Shown here one piece after another: positions 1-7,048 of a DNA stretch of 26,050 nt. This DNA is from Firmicutes bacterium UBA4881 (GTDB taxonomy: Bacteria > Bacillota > DTU065): NCBI GenBank assembly GCA_002399235.1, contig DHDH01000016.1, positions 113,910 to 139,959 on the forward strand. Direction: 5' to 3'. The position numbers and the translations under genes are program-made. The notes under the pieces are model-generated. The model saw nothing but the letters and a program-made list of their open reading frames with translations, was not told the DNA's origin and did no database searches. How positions within the stretch are numbered: the stretch's first letter is position 1; every line of letters begins with the position of its first letter.

Positions 1-1
1 T

Positions 2-616
2 ACCGATGATCTTTTGAAAAATGGTAGCATTACGTCTGAAATGATAACCTATTTAAAAGAGGCAGTTCAAACCAGAAAGAATATTATTGTTTCTGGTGGT
101 ACAGGTTCAGGCAAAACAACACTTTTAAATATAGTTTCAGGCTTTATCCCCCCCAATGAACGAATCGTTTGTATTGAAGATTCAGCGGAACTAAATCTGC
201 AACAAGATCATGTAATAAGGCTGGAATCAAGGCCAGCTAATGTGGAGGGGAAGGGCAAGGTGAGTATTAGGGATTTAGTACGCCACGCACTTAGAATGCG
301 TCCAGATAGGATTGTGGTGGGGGAAGTAAGGGGTGGTGAAGCACTTGATATGCTGCAAGCGATGAATACGGGCCATAATGGTAGTTTAACCACTGCTCAT
401 GCCAACTCACCCGAAGATCTAATTCTCCGTTTGGAAACAATGGTTTTAATGGCTGGTTATGATTTACCCAGTAAAGCTATTAGAGAGCAGATAGCAGCTG
501 CTATAGATCTTATTATTCAGACAGTAAGACGTGCAGACGGAAGTCGCAAGGTAACTTCGATTAAAAAGGTACTCTCGATAAGTGGCGAAAAGATAAAATT
601 AGCGACGGTGTTTTAG
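2..616 (+). CDS. tadA: Tad/Flp pilus assembly ATPase TadA (CpaF family), 5'-truncated
   Basis: This is the C-terminal part of the secretion ATPase that powers assembly of Flp/Tad type IVc pili or a related type II/IV secretion machine at the cytoplasmic face of the membrane. The reading frame is open to the left edge of the window, so the true start lies upstream; a TTG at 14 is only the first possible start inside the window. Visible motifs are the Walker A loop GGTGSGKTT (nt 95-121), the Walker B-like segment RPDRIVVGEVRGGEALDML (from about nt 296), and the His-containing HNGSLTTAHANS segment typical of the CpaF/VirB11/GspE superfamily. It ends in TAG and is followed after 2 nt by tadB, with tadC next, the usual order in Tad loci. 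No pilin gene lies in the window. The family assignment is secure; what the pilus does here is unknown. Confidence 0.93.
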   Translation, partial: TDDLLKNGSITSEMITYLKEAVQTRKNIIVSGGTGSGKTTLLNIVSGFIPPNERIVCIEDSAELNLQQDHVIRLESRPANVEGKGKVSIRDLVRHALRMRPDRIVVGEVRGGEALDMLQAMNTGHNGSLTTAHANSPEDLILRLETMVLMAGYDLPSKAIREQIAAAIDLIIQTVRRADGSRKVTSIKKVLSISGEKIKLATVF

Positions 617-618
617 TT

Positions 619-1338
619 ATGCAAGTTCTAACAGCTATCACACTTGGTTTAGTTGTGACTTTAGTAATTAATAATGGCATTGAATATGCATTTTTAGCTG
701 TGTTTATTTTTATTAATAAACCCCAGATGGTCTTTTTAAGCTTAGGAATATTTATTTTGTTAAAAAGGATCTATCTAAAGATCTTAGCGAAGAAAGAGCT
801 AAAACTCTTAGAGCAACAAGTAGGTAGAACACTTCTTCTATTAGCACAGACTCTAAAAGCAGGCATGAGTTTAGACCAGGGTTTTCGATTGGTTGAGAGT
901 TCTCTAGAAGCTCCACTGAAAAAAGAATTGAAAGAGATAATCAAAGAAGTTGATCTAGGCAAATCTTGGATAGCAGCTCTCAATAACTCAGAAGATAGAA
1001 TACCAGTTTCAGAATGGCATAGTTTCATTACTGCGGCTTCTTTAGCCCTTAACCTAGGTGGCAATCTTGCTGAAATTATGACAGGGTTAGCTAATATTAA
1101 CAGCCAAAAAGAAGCGGTGGGCAGGAAGATCCAGAGCGTCACTGCTCAAGGAAGACTTACAGCTAGTATTTTAGCTTTTTTGCCACTAGCCTTTATGGCT
1201 TTCTATTGGTTTTTTGATAGACCGCGGATTCGCATATTCACCAATTCACCCTTAGGACAATTCTTGCTAGTAATAGCCTTTTTGTTGGATGTGGCAGGCT
1301 TCTTGATGATTAGGCGTATAAGTGAGGTGAGATGGTAA
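619..1338 (+). CDS. tadB: Tad pilus inner-membrane platform protein TadB (T2SSF domain)
   Basis: Predicted membrane platform protein of the Tad/Flp pilus machine, which works with the TadA ATPase. The 239-residue protein has N-terminal hydrophobic segments (about residues 4-52), then a cytoplasmic helical T2SSF-type domain with the typical pattern LLLLAQTLKAGMSLDQGFRL, and two C-terminal membrane segments (about 188-205 and 212-232). It is at the short end for TadB proteins, many of which approach 300 residues, because the N-terminal region is compact. The ATG lies 2 nt after the tadA stop, and tadC begins 1 nt after this stop, so the three are one transcription unit. TadB and TadC are paralogues; the call of TadB rather than TadC rests on gene order. 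Confidence 0.87.
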   Translation: MQVLTAITLGLVVTLVINNGIEYAFLAVFIFINKPQMVFLSLGIFILLKRIYLKILAKKELKLLEQQVGRTLLLLAQTLKAGMSLDQGFRLVESSLEAPLKKELKEIIKEVDLGKSWIAALNNSEDRIPVSEWHSFITAASLALNLGGNLAEIMTGLANINSQKEAVGRKIQSVTAQGRLTASILAFLPLAFMAFYWFFDRPRIRIFTNSPLGQFLLVIAFLLDVAGFLMIRRISEVRW

Positions 1339-1339
1339 T

Positions 1340-2047
1340 ATGCAATTAATAATAAAAACATTACTCTTTCTAAGCCTTACTTTAACTAGTTACTTTCTTT
1401 GGGATTTAATCGATTTTTCTTTTCGATTAAAGAAGCTCAGAGCTAGACTTAACCTCAATAAAGAGATAGATAACAAACAAAAGTTATTTCTGGCAATTCC
1501 ATTTGTTTTGGTACTTATGTTTTTGCAACCCTTTCTAGGTATCGGTTTAGCCTTATTTATGGTGTTGCTTTACTATTTTGATAAGGAATTTATTAAAGCT
1601 AATTACACTAAAGCTATTGAAGATGAACTACCATACTTTTTAAGTCTAATGTCAGTAACAATAAGGGCTGGGCTTAGTACAAATACAGCCTTATATGAGA
1701 TTGTTAAAAGAATGAAACCAAGTCCCTTAAAAAAAGAACTTGGTAAGGTTGTCCAAGAGATGCGACTAGGGCTTGGGCGCCGTGAAGCGCTAGAGAATTG
1801 GTCCAAGCGCATTGGTAATCAACAGGTTTCTTTTTTAGTGCAAAGTTGGGTTCAAAGTGAAGAATTGGGAACAGAACCAAGCGAGGTACTATTATTTCTT
1901 AGTAACCAACTTTTCGATCGAAAGGTTAGACAGGTTGAGGGGGACGCTATGCAAGCAGGGGTGAAAATAACTGTTCCATTAGCTTTTCTCATCTTTCCTG
2001 CTGTAATGATAATTATCTTTGGCCCTATCATAATTGGTGGAATTTAA
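1340..2047 (+). CDS. tadC: Tad pilus inner-membrane platform protein TadC (T2SSF domain)
   Basis: Second platform protein of the Tad machine, 235 residues. An N-terminal membrane segment (about residues 5-25) and a further hydrophobic stretch (50-77) precede a T2SSF domain containing ELPYFLSLMSVTIRAGLSTN and GRREALENWSKRI. The C terminus is hydrophobic (about 211-235, LAFLIFPAVMIIIFGPIII). The conserved LPxxLdLl...aGlsl-like helix marks it as a paralogue of the preceding gene. It ends the operon: 3 nt after the stop is a stem-loop terminator (2051-2077). Pilin, prepilin peptidase and accessory tad genes are not seen downstream, so they must be upstream or elsewhere. Confidence 0.87.
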   Translation: MQLIIKTLLFLSLTLTSYFLWDLIDFSFRLKKLRARLNLNKEIDNKQKLFLAIPFVLVLMFLQPFLGIGLALFMVLLYYFDKEFIKANYTKAIEDELPYFLSLMSVTIRAGLSTNTALYEIVKRMKPSPLKKELGKVVQEMRLGLGRREALENWSKRIGNQQVSFLVQSWVQSEELGTEPSEVLLFLSNQLFDRKVRQVEGDAMQAGVKITVPLAFLIFPAVMIIIFGPIIIGGI

Positions 2048-2050
2048 GAA

Positions 2051-2082
2051 AACACCCCAAGCTAAGTTTGGGGTGTTCTCTA
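2051..2082 (+). terminator. Terminator of the tad operon
   Basis: A perfect 10-bp stem, AACACCCCAA (2051-2060) with TTGGGGTGTT (2068-2077), encloses a 7-nt loop and is followed by a weak T-containing tail (CTCTAATTT). It starts 3 nt after the tadC stop. The stem is strong but the U-tract is imperfect. Confidence 0.7.
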
Positions 2083-2214
2083 ATTTAGAGGTAATGATCT
2101 TTTAATTACTCGGTTATATTATTTATCTACAAAGAATTCTCCGAGGCTATGGCAGGATTAAGGTATAAGTTTAAGGAAGTTTAAGGTGTTTATAAAGCTA
2201 AAGAAGGTGGGTCA

Positions 2215-2841
2215 ATGCACATTCTTTTATTAGGAGCTAGTCCTGAAACAACAAGGTGGCTTCATGGTCCAGAAGATAGCTATGATTATATTATCTGTGT
2301 CGATGGCGGATTAAAATTAGCAAAACTATGGGGTAGAAAACCTGACTTTATTTTAGGGGATGGTGATTCCTACAAAGAGGCTTTCCCTGAAGAAATAAAT
2401 AAGCGATCTTATCCTAGCGAAAAAGATGAAACAGATAGTGAACTAGCGTTGACAAAAGCCCTAGAGATGGGAGCAACTAAGATAACCTTAACTGGCTTTC
2501 TAGGTGGCAGACTAGATCATTCTTTGGCCAATCTAGCTTTAATCAGTTTAATAAAGAATGTAAAAGTTCAATTCTTGGAAGAGTGGGGCCAGGTTTTTTT
2601 TGCAGATAAATATAATGAAGTAACTGGTGCAGTAGGAGATACAGTATCTTTAATACCTTTATTTGAAGATGTTGAAGGAGTAAATACACAAGGCTTAAAG
2701 TATCCCCTTGATAATGAGATTCTATATGGTCATAAAAGTCGAGGGATTTCTAATGAATTAATTGCTGAAAAAGCAATTATTAAAAAAGAAAATGGCAGGT
2801 TATTAATAGTACAATTAAGAAAGGAGTTTGTAGATGCCTAA
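2215..2841 (+). CDS. thiN: Thiamine pyrophosphokinase
   Basis: Predicted cytosolic enzyme that transfers pyrophosphate from ATP to thiamine, making thiamine diphosphate. The 208-residue protein has the family's landmarks in order: CVDGGLKLAKLWGRKPDFILGD, the acidic GDGDS motif (commonly GDFDS), the KDETDSELAL segment that binds nucleotide and metal, GGRLDHSLANLAL, and the C-terminal SRGISNE thiamine-binding motif. The ATG start is preceded by GAAGGTGG. The next gene begins within its 3' end (8-nt overlap), so the two are translationally coupled. I saw no THI-box (TPP riboswitch) in the 168-nt leader, in line with a salvage/activation gene that need not be repressed by its product. Confidence 0.93.
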   Translation: MHILLLGASPETTRWLHGPEDSYDYIICVDGGLKLAKLWGRKPDFILGDGDSYKEAFPEEINKRSYPSEKDETDSELALTKALEMGATKITLTGFLGGRLDHSLANLALISLIKNVKVQFLEEWGQVFFADKYNEVTGAVGDTVSLIPLFEDVEGVNTQGLKYPLDNEILYGHKSRGISNELIAEKAIIKKENGRLLIVQLRKEFVDA

Positions 2842-3259
2842 AAAAATAGCTTTAGTTTCAGCCTGTCTTTTGGGTTTACCGGCTCGTTATGATGGAAGCG
2901 AAAAAAAGTGCGATACTCTTTTAGCGTTAAGAGATGAATATATTTTAGTTCCTGTATGTCCTGAGCAAATTGGTGGCTTAGCTACACCTAGAAATCCTGC
3001 GGAAATTGTTGGTGCAAAAGTTTTTGATAGGCAGAAAAACGATTTAACTTCCAATTTTCAGCAAGGTGCAGAGGCTGTTTTAACTTTAGCTAAAATTATC
3101 GAACCAGATATAATTATATTGAAGGAAAGAAGTCCGTCATGTGGCGTTAAAAAGATCTATGACGGTTCTTTTACAGGGAAAACAATAGATAGCTCAGGTA
3201 TAACAACCCGTTTATTAAAGAAATATTATAAAGTTATTTCAGAAGAAGATCTTGGTTAA
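2834..3259 (+). CDS. DUF523 family protein
   Basis: A 141-residue protein of the DUF523 (YbbK-like) family. Diagnostic segments are VSACLLGLPARYDGSEK at the N terminus, PVCPEQIGGLATPRNPAEI in the middle and LKERSPSCGVKKIYDGSFTG near the C terminus. Three cysteines (in SACLLG, PVCPEQ and SPSCG) are the conserved ones of the family and suggest a metal or thiol function, but no reaction is firmly established. The start overlaps the end of thiN by 8 nt and has AGAAAGGAG just upstream. No terminator is visible after it; the next promoter begins about 30 nt downstream. Confidence 0.85.
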   Translation: MPKKIALVSACLLGLPARYDGSEKKCDTLLALRDEYILVPVCPEQIGGLATPRNPAEIVGAKVFDRQKNDLTSNFQQGAEAVLTLAKIIEPDIIILKERSPSCGVKKIYDGSFTGKTIDSSGITTRLLKKYYKVISEEDLG

Positions 3260-3275
3260 TTAGTATTGCTTAATC

Positions 3276-3385
3276 AGTACAAGATGTCTTGTTTCGTAAG
3301 GATTGCTATGCTATAATCTCGATATACATTGTTAAATCTATCACTAATCCCTAGAACATAATTTGAGCAAAAGACATCTTGCACT
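3276..3385 (+). promoter_or_regulatory. Pair of dyad sites (AAGA-YR-TCTT) flanking the hydrogenase-cassette promoter
   Basis: CAAGATGTCTTG at 3280-3291 is a 5-2-5 palindrome that overlaps the -35 region of the promoter at 3289-3317. A second copy, AAGACATCTT, lies at 3371-3380 just before the ribosome binding site. Seen together they form a 15-base inverted repeat (3276-3290 and 3371-3385) with 14 of 15 positions matching. Position and symmetry suggest two operators for one dimeric regulator, perhaps with DNA looping. This is inference; I do not recognise the regulator. Confidence 0.45.
3289..3317 (+). promoter_or_regulatory. Extended -10 sigma-A-type promoter of the hydrogenase cassette
   Basis: TTGTTT (3289-3294) is followed 17 nt later by a perfect -10 TATAAT (3312-3317) with the extended -10 dinucleotide TG at 3309-3310. 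Transcription would begin near 3324, leaving a leader of about 80 nt before the ATG at 3403. A single TTGTTAA (3329-3335), matching one half of a Rex (NADH-responsive repressor) site, lies just after the expected start, but the second half is poor. Confidence 0.7.
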
Positions 3386-3402
3386 TAATGAGGAGGATGA
3401 TT

Positions 3403-3654
3403 ATGGTCTCCATTGAAGTTTGTGTAGGAAGTTCTTGTCATCTCAAAGGAGCCCATGATGTCATCGAAGCCTTCAATAGTGAGATTAAACATCATGGCCT
3501 CGGTAAGGAAGTATTTTTGACAGGTGCTTTTTGTCTGGGCAAGTGTTTAAATGGAGTCACCATCAGTATAGATGGGGAATTGTTTTTAGGAGTAACACCT
3601 GAAACAGTACCAGAGATTTTCCAAAACCGAGTCCTCGATGTTCTGGGGGTTTAA
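3403..3654 (+). CDS. Small thioredoxin-like [2Fe-2S] ferredoxin, hydrogenase-associated
   Basis: An 83-residue, single-domain thioredoxin-like [2Fe-2S] protein. The four ligand cysteines follow the family pattern: CVGSSC (Cx4C) near the N terminus and CLGKC (Cx3C) in the middle. It aligns well by eye with the C-terminal domain of HydA in this window (CVGTCC...CFENC) and with HydC. I chose ATG 3403 because a perfect AGGAGG (3391-3396) sits 6 nt upstream; an in-frame TTG at 3379 would place that site inside the gene. Its stop is 2 nt before the sensory hydrogenase, so it probably passes electrons to or from that protein. Comparable small subunits occur beside sensory [FeFe] hydrogenases in other Clostridia. 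Confidence 0.85.
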   Translation: MVSIEVCVGSSCHLKGAHDVIEAFNSEIKHHGLGKEVFLTGAFCLGKCLNGVTISIDGELFLGVTPETVPEIFQNRVLDVLGV

Positions 3655-3656
3655 TA

Positions 3657-5333
3657 ATGGGATTTATTAAAACTGTTGAAGCAAACTGTCGTGATTGTTA
3701 CAAATGTGTTCGGAGTTGTCCTGTTAAAGCTATTAGGGTAATAGGTAACCATGCTGAGATAGATGATGATCGTTGTGTTCTCTGTGGTAGATGCGTACCA
3801 ATCTGTCCTCAAAATGCTCGTTCAGTTTATAACCAAATTGAATTAGTGCAAAAAATGTTAAACGATTCTTCTGGGATTATTATATCACTGGCGCCTTGTT
3901 TTCCTGCAGCGTTGGAGAATTACGAAGCTAAACAACTGGTTTCTGCTTTGAAAAAAGCAGGTGTAAAAAGAGTTATAGAGACTGCCGAAGCAGCTGATGC
4001 ACTATTAAAAAATAATCATAAGGTAGTTGCAGAAAAACCAGTCATCTCTAGTTATTGCCCAGCAGTGGTTGATCTAATTGAAAAATATTATCCTCATCTC
4101 AAACAACACCTGGCACCTCTGGCATCTCCTCTTGTAGCTCATGGACGATATTTAAGAAGAGTATATCCAGATGATCACCTGGTTTTCATATTGCCCTGTG
4201 ATGCCAAAAAAGCAGAAGCCTTGAGTGAACCAGAGATAGATGCAGTTCTTACTTTTGAAGAATTGAAAACTATTTTGGATTCCCAACTAATAAAAAGCAA
4301 GGCGGATGACCCTATATTTCCTGAGGGTCAATCTTCATTTTATGGAAGAACAGTTGGGCTCAGTGGGTCCTTAAAAGCAGCTATGGGGTATCCAGATCAT
4401 TTAGACCCAAGATCAGAAGCAATTAGTGGCTTCGAAGAATGTATTGAATTTCTTGAAAACATGCAAGCGGGGCGTATTGGTAAAGAGATAGAATTTGTGG
4501 AACTTCTTCTTTGCCGAGGTGGTTGTCTTAATGGTTCTGGACTTACTAATGCTCTCACTCATGAAGAAAAAAGAGAGAAAATACTTGCTTATGTTAATTC
4601 TCGTGAATCAGCAGATAACATTATTGATTTAATAGATACGGATATTCAAAAAGAATTTGCTGGTAAGCCGGTTATTACACCAAAACCCACAGAAAAAGAG
4701 ATACGCGAAATTCTCGCTTCTCTAGGTAAACGTTCAAAAAGTGATGAACTAGATTGCGGTTCATGTGGTTATGACACTTGCCGCGAAAAAGCGATAGCTG
4801 TTTACAGAGGTTTTGCTGAATTAGAGATGTGCATTCCTTATATGCGAGCTAGAGCGGAATCGATGGCAAATGTGATCATTCAAGCTACTCCCAATGGCAT
4901 TATTGTCGTTGATGAGGATATGAAGATTATAACAATTAACCCTGCCGCCGAAAGAATGTTCCAATGCCGTGAAGAAGCATTAAAGGGAAGAGAAGTTGGA
5001 GCATTATTAACAGCGGATATATTCGAAGATGTCTTAGAACAAAAACGTCTTATTGTTGATAATGTCGAATACCCTTCCTATGGTCTGAAAGTTAGACAAT
5101 TTGTTTTTTATGTTCCTAAATCACAAGTTGTAATTGCTATTTTTGCGGATATAACCGAACAAAGCCGTCAAAAAGATCAGCTTAGTGAACTAAGAAAAGA
5201 GACCTTAGAACGTGCTCAAGAAGTTATTAATAAGCAGATGCGAGTAGCCCAAGAAATAGCTAGTCTTCTCGGAGAGACCACTGCTGAAACTAAAGTGATT
5301 TTAGATCAGCTGATGCGGATTATCAGAGGATAA
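3657..5333 (+). CDS. PAS-domain sensory-type [FeFe] hydrogenase (HydS/group C-like)
   Basis: A 558-residue multidomain iron-sulfur protein. Residues about 10-60 carry two [4Fe-4S] ferredoxin motifs (CRDCYKCVRSCP, CVLCGRCVPICP). Residues about 75-300 form an [FeFe] hydrogenase large-subunit domain with all four H-cluster ligand cysteines: C134 (SSYCPAV), C181 (LPCDAKK), C286 and C290 (LCRGGC). The neighbour of the first ligand is Tyr133, where catalytic enzymes have the proton-transfer cysteine (TSCCP). Residues 367-392 hold an extra Fe-S motif (Cx2Cx4Cx16C), followed by a PAS domain (about 403-500) and a coiled-coil-like C terminus with no recognisable kinase or cyclase. The architecture matches sensory hydrogenases, so the protein is more likely an H2 or redox sensor than a bulk H2 producer. 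It is cotranscribed with the phosphatase that follows. The sensing role is inferred from the family. Confidence 0.88.
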   Translation: MGFIKTVEANCRDCYKCVRSCPVKAIRVIGNHAEIDDDRCVLCGRCVPICPQNARSVYNQIELVQKMLNDSSGIIISLAPCFPAALENYEAKQLVSALKKAGVKRVIETAEAADALLKNNHKVVAEKPVISSYCPAVVDLIEKYYPHLKQHLAPLASPLVAHGRYLRRVYPDDHLVFILPCDAKKAEALSEPEIDAVLTFEELKTILDSQLIKSKADDPIFPEGQSSFYGRTVGLSGSLKAAMGYPDHLDPRSEAISGFEECIEFLENMQAGRIGKEIEFVELLLCRGGCLNGSGLTNALTHEEKREKILAYVNSRESADNIIDLIDTDIQKEFAGKPVITPKPTEKEIREILASLGKRSKSDELDCGSCGYDTCREKAIAVYRGFAELEMCIPYMRARAESMANVIIQATPNGIIVVDEDMKIITINPAAERMFQCREEALKGREVGALLTADIFEDVLEQKRLIVDNVEYPSYGLKVRQFVFYVPKSQVVIAIFADITEQSRQKDQLSELRKETLERAQEVINKQMRVAQEIASLLGETTAETKVILDQLMRIIRG

Positions 5334-5346
5334 GGAGGGCTCTACT

Positions 5347-6504
5347 TTGAGTTTTTTTGTTGAAGTAGAGACCGCTAGTCTCATCAAAACAGGTGAAGAA
5401 CTATGCGGAGACAGTGTTACTATTTTACGTGCTCCCGAATCTTTTATTGCTGTTTTATCAGATGGATTAGGCTCAGGAGTTAAAGCTAATATCTTATCTA
5501 CTCTAACAGGCAAGATAGCTTCTACCATGTTAGAAAAAGGTTCTACTTTAGAAGAAGTTGTTGAGACACTTATTCAAACTTTACCTGTGTGTAAAGTGCG
5601 TGGCTTGGCTTATGCAACTTTTACTGTAGTACAGATCTTTAATGATGGTCGTCTTTATATTGTAGAAAGCGATAATCCTGAACTGCTTTTTTTCCGCGAA
5701 GGTCAATTTCAAAGATTAAATAGAGAAAAGAGACTTATAGCTAATAAAGCAATTTATGAAAGCAGCACTAGATTAACTGAAGGAGATACTTTAGTACTAC
5801 TAAGTGATGGAGTAGTGAATGCAGGTATTGGTGGTATGAGACCTTTGGGTTGGCCACTAAAAGAGATAGCTTTAGAGATAGTAAAGTTAATTAAAATGCG
5901 TGGCGATAGGGTTACTGCGAAAGACATTGCTTCCCATATTCGCGATCGCTCGCAAGAATTCTACCGAAGTCAAATAGGCGATGATACAACTGTTTTAGCT
6001 CTACGAGTAAGAAAACCTCGGGAACTTATTGTAGCAGTTGGTCCGCCACAAGATAAAACTAGAGATCAAGAATATGTTAAAACCTTCGCTGCTACTCCTG
6101 GCAAGAAAGTTGTCTGTGGTGGGACCACCTCAACTCTTGTTGCTAGGGAACTTGGTCGTCAGCTCAAAGTAAACTTTGACGGATCAAAAGAAATACCACC
6201 AACAGGATCTATTGAGGGTGTCGATTTAGTAACAGAAGGTATTGTAACTATTTGCAAAGCTCTTAGCTTGATGCAAGAGGCTAATGGGAATACCCACTTT
6301 ATTACTGGTTTAGATGGAGCAAGTCAGCTAAGTCTGATTCTCTTACAAGCGGACCGAGTACATTTTCTAGTGGGGCAAGCCATTAATCCAGCACATCAGA
6401 ATCCTAATTTGCCTCGTCATCTAGCGCTGAAAAATCAAGTAGTCAAAGAACTCGGTTCATATTTAGAGACCCTAGGTAAGGAGATCGAAATCTCCTTTTA
6501 TTAA
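5347..6504 (+). CDS. SpoIIE/PP2C-type serine phosphatase with an extra C-terminal domain, hydrogenase-associated
   Basis: A 385-residue predicted cytosolic protein phosphatase of the SpoIIE/RsbU (PPM/PP2C) family. Metal-binding aspartates are visible in LSDGLGSGVKAN (about residues 38-49), LLSDGVVNAGIGG (about 155-167) and GDDTTVLAL (about 214-222). After the phosphatase core comes a region of about 160 residues (225-385), containing VGPPQDK, KKVVCGGTTSTLVAREL and a hydrophobic C-terminal part, that I cannot assign to a domain. No HAMP, GAF or membrane segment is present, so the signal probably comes from the sensory hydrogenase 13 nt upstream. The TTG start is supported by AAGGAGGG 7 nt upstream. 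Its target, perhaps a phosphorylated STAS or kinase partner, is not in the window. A hairpin (6478-6497) overlaps its last codons. Confidence 0.85.
   Translation: MSFFVEVETASLIKTGEELCGDSVTILRAPESFIAVLSDGLGSGVKANILSTLTGKIASTMLEKGSTLEEVVETLIQTLPVCKVRGLAYATFTVVQIFNDGRLYIVESDNPELLFFREGQFQRLNREKRLIANKAIYESSTRLTEGDTLVLLSDGVVNAGIGGMRPLGWPLKEIALEIVKLIKMRGDRVTAKDIASHIRDRSQEFYRSQIGDDTTVLALRVRKPRELIVAVGPPQDKTRDQEYVKTFAATPGKKVVCGGTTSTLVARELGRQLKVNFDGSKEIPPTGSIEGVDLVTEGIVTICKALSLMQEANGNTHFITGLDGASQLSLILLQADRVHFLVGQAINPAHQNPNLPRHLALKNQVVKELGSYLETLGKEIEISFY
6478..6502 (+). terminator. Terminator or attenuator hairpin between the sensor cassette and hydCBA
   Basis: AAGGAGAT (6478-6485), a CGAA loop and ATCTCCTT (6490-6497) form a perfect 8-bp stem followed by TTATT. 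It lies over the last codons of the phosphatase gene and 40 nt before the hydC start. It could partly terminate transcription, or process or stabilise the mRNA, so that the two halves of the island are expressed at different levels. The short tail argues against complete termination. Confidence 0.5.
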
Positions 6505-6544
6505 GAAATAGATGGGTGCAGTTTATACAGAAAGGATGACAAAG

Positions 6545-7048
6545 ATGACAAGTAGCTCAGTGCCAAAAGCACAAAGAAGCTTCGAAAAAGTGAATGAAAT
6601 AGTTCGCAAATATGAAGCTAAACAATCAGCACTTATTCCTATTTTACAGGAAGTGCAGGAAGAGTATAGATATCTTCCCGAGGAGATTCTTACTTATGTC
6701 GCTACAGCCTTAGATATCTCTCCTGCAACAGTCTATGGAGTTGCCACTTTTTATGCTCAATTTTCCTTAGATCCTAAAGGTAAGTATGTCATCAGTGTTT
6801 GTGACGGTACCGCTTGCCATGTTAGAAATTCGTCGCCCGTATTAAATGCCATTAAAAAGAAGGTTAATTTACCTGATGGTAAAAAGACAACGGATGATTT
6901 ACGCTTCACAATCCAAACAGTATCTTGTTTAGGTGCATGTGGTTTGGCTCCAGTTGTAGTAATTAACGAAAAAGTTTATGGCCAGATGACACCAGAAGCG
7001 ATTGAACTCATCCTTGATCAATTGATGAAGGAAGAGGGTGACAACTAA
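6545..7048 (+). CDS. hydC: NADH-linked [FeFe] hydrogenase subunit HydC (NuoE-like)
   Basis: A 167-residue NuoE/24-kDa-type subunit carrying one [2Fe-2S] cluster in a thioredoxin-like fold. The ligands are C86 and C91 (CDGTAC, Cx4C) and C128 and C132 (CLGAC, Cx3C). The helical N-terminal half, with LIPILQEVQEEYRYLPEEIL and VYGVATFYAQF, is typical of the family. I prefer ATG 6545 because AAAGG lies 9 nt upstream; in-frame ATGs at 6512 and 6536 are possible but have no good ribosome binding site. It should carry electrons within the HydABC complex between the flavin of HydB and HydA. The stop overlaps the hydB start (TAATG), so the genes are translationally coupled. Confidence 0.9.
   Translation: MTSSSVPKAQRSFEKVNEIVRKYEAKQSALIPILQEVQEEYRYLPEEILTYVATALDISPATVYGVATFYAQFSLDPKGKYVISVCDGTACHVRNSSPVLNAIKKKVNLPDGKKTTDDLRFTIQTVSCLGACGLAPVVVINEKVYGQMTPEAIELILDQLMKEEGDN

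Noticed and set aside
2048..2214. TPP riboswitch before thiamine pyrophosphokinase
   Set aside because: No THI-box-like conserved blocks are recognisable in the leader; only the upstream terminator and AT-rich sequence are seen.
3329..3348. Possible Rex (NADH-sensing repressor) operator after the hydrogenase-cassette promoter
   Set aside because: Only the first half, TTGTTAA, matches; the second half (ATCACTA) agrees at about four of seven positions, so I mention it but do not call a site.
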